Assembly (NCBI GenBank): GCA_016201195.1 | Contig: JACQDI010000085.1 | Span: 1-8,453 of the forward strand | Origin: Acidobacteriota bacterium | GTDB lineage: Bacteria; Acidobacteriota; Terriglobia; Bryobacterales; JACQDG01 | Direction of reading: 5' to 3' | DNA: 8,453 nucleotides | In this document: piece by piece, positions 6,322 to 8,453 of the stretch | Position numbering within the stretch: the stretch's first letter is position 1 | Layout of the letters: each line of letters opens with the position of its first letter | Made by a program: the position numbers and the translations under genes | Notes under the pieces: model-generated | Seen by the model: the letters and a program-made list of their open reading frames with translations, nothing else | What the model was told of the DNA's origin: nothing | Databases searched by the model: none

Positions 6322-6535
6322 GAGGCCGCGTCACTTTAAAGTCTTCCAGATGCCCATGATCGATCTTTCGGTCCACATCTTCCAGAAGGGCCATGCCTGC
6401 TCCGCCTGGGGAGAAGTCCGCCTCGATTTGAGCATCCCACGCCTTCCGTTCTTGTTCGCTCAACCAGCGCAGGAGGGCCGTCTTCTCGTCTGCAGCAAGG
6501 TCTTCAATGGCTACCTTGATAGCGTGAAGCGTCAT
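6305..6535 (-). CDS. Antitoxin of the RelE-like pair
   Basis: A 76-residue acidic protein, MTLHAIKVAIEDLAADEKTA then LLRWLSEQERKAWDAQIEAD, followed by a disordered-looking acidic tail. This helix pattern (LxxxExxxLLxWL, then WDxQIExD) is typical of small antitoxins paired with RelE/ParE toxins; they neutralise the toxin by wrapping it. It precedes the toxin and overlaps it by 17 bases. I place the start at ATG 6535-6533 because the family pattern begins there. The frame is open to 6610 but the added residues (LTPFVRIHPVLAVVFF) look unrelated. AAAGG sits only one base before the ATG, so the ribosome binding site is poor. No DNA-binding motif is obvious. Confidence 0.7.
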   Translation of the reverse strand: MTLHAIKVAIEDLAADEKTALLRWLSEQERKAWDAQIEADFSPGGAGMALLEDVDRKIDHGHLEDFKVTRPRERAR

Positions 6536-6684
6536 GCCTTTAGGATAGCTGGAATAACAGAAGAAGACAACCGCAAGCACGGGGTGGATCCGAACAAATG
6601 GCGTCAACAACCTTCCTTGATGCGTAAGCGCTCGGCCCCAAAAGAAGATACTGCACAGAGGTAGTCATCGAGCGCCGCCTCCCA

Positions 6685-7083
6685 TTACGGGATCACCTCA
6701 AACTCCTGCTCCCGAAAGTGCTCGTCGAAGCAGAAGACGGTATGCACGCCGAGTTGCCGCATCACCTGAAAGCTGGCGCAGTCCACCACGCTGAGCTTTC
6801 TTTTGCCCGCCGCAAGCACTGCTTCCACCGCTGCTTGATGCCGGGCTTCATCGATCCAGTGGATTTCAAGGAGCGGCGCGACGCTTTCGTGGAAGGCGCG
6901 GAGGTCCGCAAGTCCCAGCCGGCGCTGGAGCAAAGCGCTCGTCTCCAGCAAGACGTAATTGGTGGTGAGCAGGGGAGCTCCATCCCCCACGAGTCGATGC
7001 CAAGTTTCGGCGGCGCGTGCGTGATTCGTATCGTCCCGATCGAACACAGCATGAATCGCTGAAGTGTCGACGAACGTCGTCAC
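6685..7083 (-). CDS. vapC: VapC-type PIN-domain ribonuclease toxin
   Basis: A 132-residue PIN-domain protein. The four conserved acidic residues are all present: D6 in FVDTSAI, E47 in TNYVLLETS, D101 in SVVDCASF and D120 in FCFDEHF. They bind Mg2+ or Mn2+ and cut RNA, in known VapCs often tRNA or rRNA. Length and motif order are normal, so the enzyme looks intact. The GTG start at 7083-7081 overlaps the antitoxin stop by four bases (GTGA, 7080-7083), the usual arrangement for coupled vapBC. The antitoxin gene just upstream is broken by an in-frame stop, which raises the question of how this toxin is neutralised. Confidence 0.9.
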   Translation of the reverse strand: MTTFVDTSAIHAVFDRDDTNHARAAETWHRLVGDGAPLLTTNYVLLETSALLQRRLGLADLRAFHESVAPLLEIHWIDEARHQAAVEAVLAAGKRKLSVVDCASFQVMRQLGVHTVFCFDEHFREQEFEVIP

Positions 7084-7328
7084 TTCAGGTAATCCTCGGC
7101 GAGGTACTTGTCGTGATTCACGCTCACGTCGGTCAAGCCCGAGGAAGACATGCCGACGACGCTCAAAGCCCGCTTAACCAGTTACTCGCGCGTGGGACGG
7201 CGCTGGGCGCGAAGGTAAAGCTCAACGCTCTGGCGGACCAGGTCGGCAATGGATTTGCCCGTTTGCGCCGAAAGCTGCCGGAGCGCCTGGAGTTGCGGCT
7301 CGGTGAGCTGTACTTGGGTTCGGATCAT
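7080..7328 (-). pseudogene. vapB: VapB-type ribbon-helix-helix antitoxin with in-frame stop
   Basis: The frame from ATG 7328-7326 to TGA 7082-7080 is exactly 83 codons and codes throughout except for one TAA at 7184-7182. The first 48 residues, MIRTQVQLTEPQLQALRQLS then AQTGKSIADLVRQSVELYLR then AQRRPTRE, are a complete ribbon-helix-helix DNA-binding domain. After the stop the same frame continues LVKRALSVVGMSSSGLTDVS then VNHDKYLAEDYLK, which is the usual C-terminal tail of this VapB family that wraps VapC (GLTDVS, HDKYLAE). As read, only a 48-residue repressor is made, lacking the toxin-binding half. An in-frame ATG at 7151-7149 could restart a 23-residue tail peptide. A sequencing error is possible. 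Confidence 0.8.
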
Positions 7329-7339
7329 ACCATCATGAT

Positions 7340-7345
7340 AGCATA
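7340..7345 (-). promoter_or_regulatory. Possible extended -10 of vapBC
   Basis: On the minus strand TATGCT is preceded by TGT, forming an extended -10-like TGnTATGCT, and lies 11 bases before the vapB ATG. The 5' end of the message would be very short. An ATCATGAT palindrome (7332-7339) fills the gap to the start codon and could be an operator for the ribbon-helix-helix protein. No clear -35 box or Shine-Dalgarno sequence is visible. Confidence 0.35.
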
Positions 7346-7368
7346 ACAGCCGACATGATGCCCTCGTG

Positions 7369-7378
7369 GCAAATTTGC
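7369..7378. repeat. 10-bp perfect palindrome between vapB and gspF
   Basis: GCAAATTTGC is its own reverse complement. It lies 41 bases upstream of vapB and about 80 bases before gspF, where a regulator controlling either gene could bind. No protein can be named for it. Confidence 0.35.
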
Positions 7379-7458
7379 AAGGTCCGGCTGGCAGAACTGA
7401 CCCCTACCGGATTTTTCGGTCTTTTCACTCACGTTCCGCGTCTTTCGTTTTGAGGTCT

Positions 7459-8453
7459 GTGGCCACCACCTTCACCTACCGCGCCGTCGCCCCCGACGGG
7501 AAGGTTCGCACCGGCACCCTCACCGGGGATGACGACCGGGCCGTGGCCCGCGAGCTGCAGCGCCAGGGGCTGACGCCGCTCGCCGTCTCGAGCGGCAAGG
7601 GGCAGGCGGTCGGCTTCCAGTTGCCGCGGTTCGGGCGCGGGAAGCGGGCCCGGGACGTCCTGTTCTTCAGCCAGGAGCTCTCCACCCTGCTGGGGGCCGG
7701 CGTGCCGCTCGATCGCGCGCTCAGCATCACCGCCGAGCTGACCGAGCGGCGCCAGTTCCGCGACGTGGTCGGCGAGGTCTTGCGGACGCTGAAAGGCGGG
7801 CGCAGCCTGGCCGACAGCCTGGCCACCCACCGCGAGTATTTCTCCGACCTCTACGTGAATATGATCCGCGCCGGGGAGGCCAGCGGGTCGCTCGCCACCG
7901 TCGCCGAGCGGCTGGCGGAGTTCGAGCGCTCGCGCGACGAGCTGCGCAGCTACATCATCGGCTCCATGATCTATCCGGCGCTGCTGGCCTCGGTGGGCAC
8001 AGCGTCCATTTTCATCCTGCTCAACTTCGTGATCCCGCGGTTCGCGGCGGTGTTTGCCGAATCGCACATCCCCATGCCGCTGCCCACGCAGGTCCTCATG
8101 CGCGTGAGCGAGGCGGTGAGGTCCTACGGGCTGCTGGCGATCGGGGCGGCGGTGGCGGCGGTGGCGGGCGCGCGGCTCTACATCCGCACCCCGGCCGGGC
8201 GGCTCCGCTGGGACCGCCTGCGGCTGCGTATCCCGCTGTTGGGGGAGGCGCTGCGCAAGGCCGATACGGCGCGGTTCGCCCGCTCCATGTCGACGCTGGT
8301 GGCGAGCAGCGTGCCGCTGGTGCAGGCCCTCTCCATCGCCCGGGCCATCCTCGCCAACAAGATCATCGCCCAGTCGCTCGACGCTGTCGCTCAGGGCGTC
8401 AAGCGCGGCGAAGGCATCGCCGGGCCGCTACGCCGCGCCGGGCAGTTCCCGGC
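7459..8453 (+). CDS. gspF: GspF/PilC-type inner-membrane platform protein (partial, C-terminus missing)
   Basis: The frame gives 331 residues and runs off the right edge; full GspF proteins are near 400 residues. Residues 1-45 are the usual N-terminal strand segment (FTYRAVAPDGKVRTGTLTGD). The first T2SSF domain covers about 68-190 (FFSQELSTLLGAGVPLDRAL, then MIRAGEASGSLATVAERLAE) and ends in a membrane segment at 172-200. A second membrane helix lies at 223-241. A second T2SSF repeat starts near 273 (FARSMSTLVASSVPLVQALS). GspF is the inner-membrane platform that couples the GspE motor to pseudopilin or pilin assembly. The start GTG 7459 follows a GAGG only three bases away; TTG 7450 is an in-frame alternative. 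It has no same-strand neighbour upstream, so it needs its own promoter in 7329-7458, and I see no convincing one. Confidence 0.9.
   Translation, partial: MATTFTYRAVAPDGKVRTGTLTGDDDRAVARELQRQGLTPLAVSSGKGQAVGFQLPRFGRGKRARDVLFFSQELSTLLGAGVPLDRALSITAELTERRQFRDVVGEVLRTLKGGRSLADSLATHREYFSDLYVNMIRAGEASGSLATVAERLAEFERSRDELRSYIIGSMIYPALLASVGTASIFILLNFVIPRFAAVFAESHIPMPLPTQVLMRVSEAVRSYGLLAIGAAVAAVAGARLYIRTPAGRLRWDRLRLRIPLLGEALRKADTARFARSMSTLVASSVPLVQALSIARAILANKIIAQSLDAVAQGVKRGEGIAGPLRRAGQFP

Noticed and set aside
6299..6664. Plus-strand open frame of 121 codons opposite the RelE-type antitoxin
   Set aside because: It has no family resemblance and overlaps a recognisable antitoxin on the other strand.
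7429..8067. Minus-strand open frame of 212 codons over gspF
   Set aside because: It is the antisense shadow of gspF, which runs through this stretch as a clear T2SSF-domain protein.

Overview
The window is high-GC bacterial DNA with dense, same-strand, overlapping genes. The set of genes (an ECF sigma factor and its zinc-finger anti-sigma factor, a secreted protein of unknown function and a GspE/PilB-type ATPase, next to a large membrane protein carrying a glycosidase-like barrel) resembles soil Acidobacteriota of the Solibacter/Bryobacter kind. That placement is my inference from family resemblance and was not tested by a search.

Layout from left to right. Positions 1-1646 hold, on the minus strand, the first 548 codons of a large membrane protein that runs off the left edge. 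It has about seven membrane helices, then a degenerate peptidase-MA-like domain, then the start of a GH113-like TIM barrel. Positions 1891-2471 hold a toxin-antitoxin pair (BrnT/RelE-like toxin first, ribbon-helix-helix antitoxin second). Positions 2495-4206 hold a clear promoter, the ECF sigma factor, a membrane anti-sigma factor and a small secreted-looking protein. The last of these overlaps by one base the start of the secretion or pilus assembly ATPase gspE (4206-5858). Positions 6046-7328, on the opposite strand, hold two further toxin-antitoxin modules: a RelE/ParE (HigB-like) toxin with its antitoxin, and a vapBC pair. Positions 7459-8453 hold gspF, the inner-membrane platform partner of GspE, cut by the right edge.

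How the parts fit. Sigma factor, anti-sigma factor, secreted protein and GspE look like one transcription unit from the promoter near 2514, because the junctions overlap or are short. This suggests that assembly of the type II secretion or type IV pilus machine is tied to an envelope signal. GspE and GspF normally work together, and here their genes are separated by a 1.6 kb stretch of antisense toxin-antitoxin genes, so that stretch is probably a later insertion. The most specific anomaly is in the vapBC pair: the antitoxin reading frame is complete and aligned from start to end but has an in-frame TAA after codon 48. The DNA-binding half is kept and the toxin-binding half is cut off, while the VapC toxin keeps all four catalytic acidic residues.
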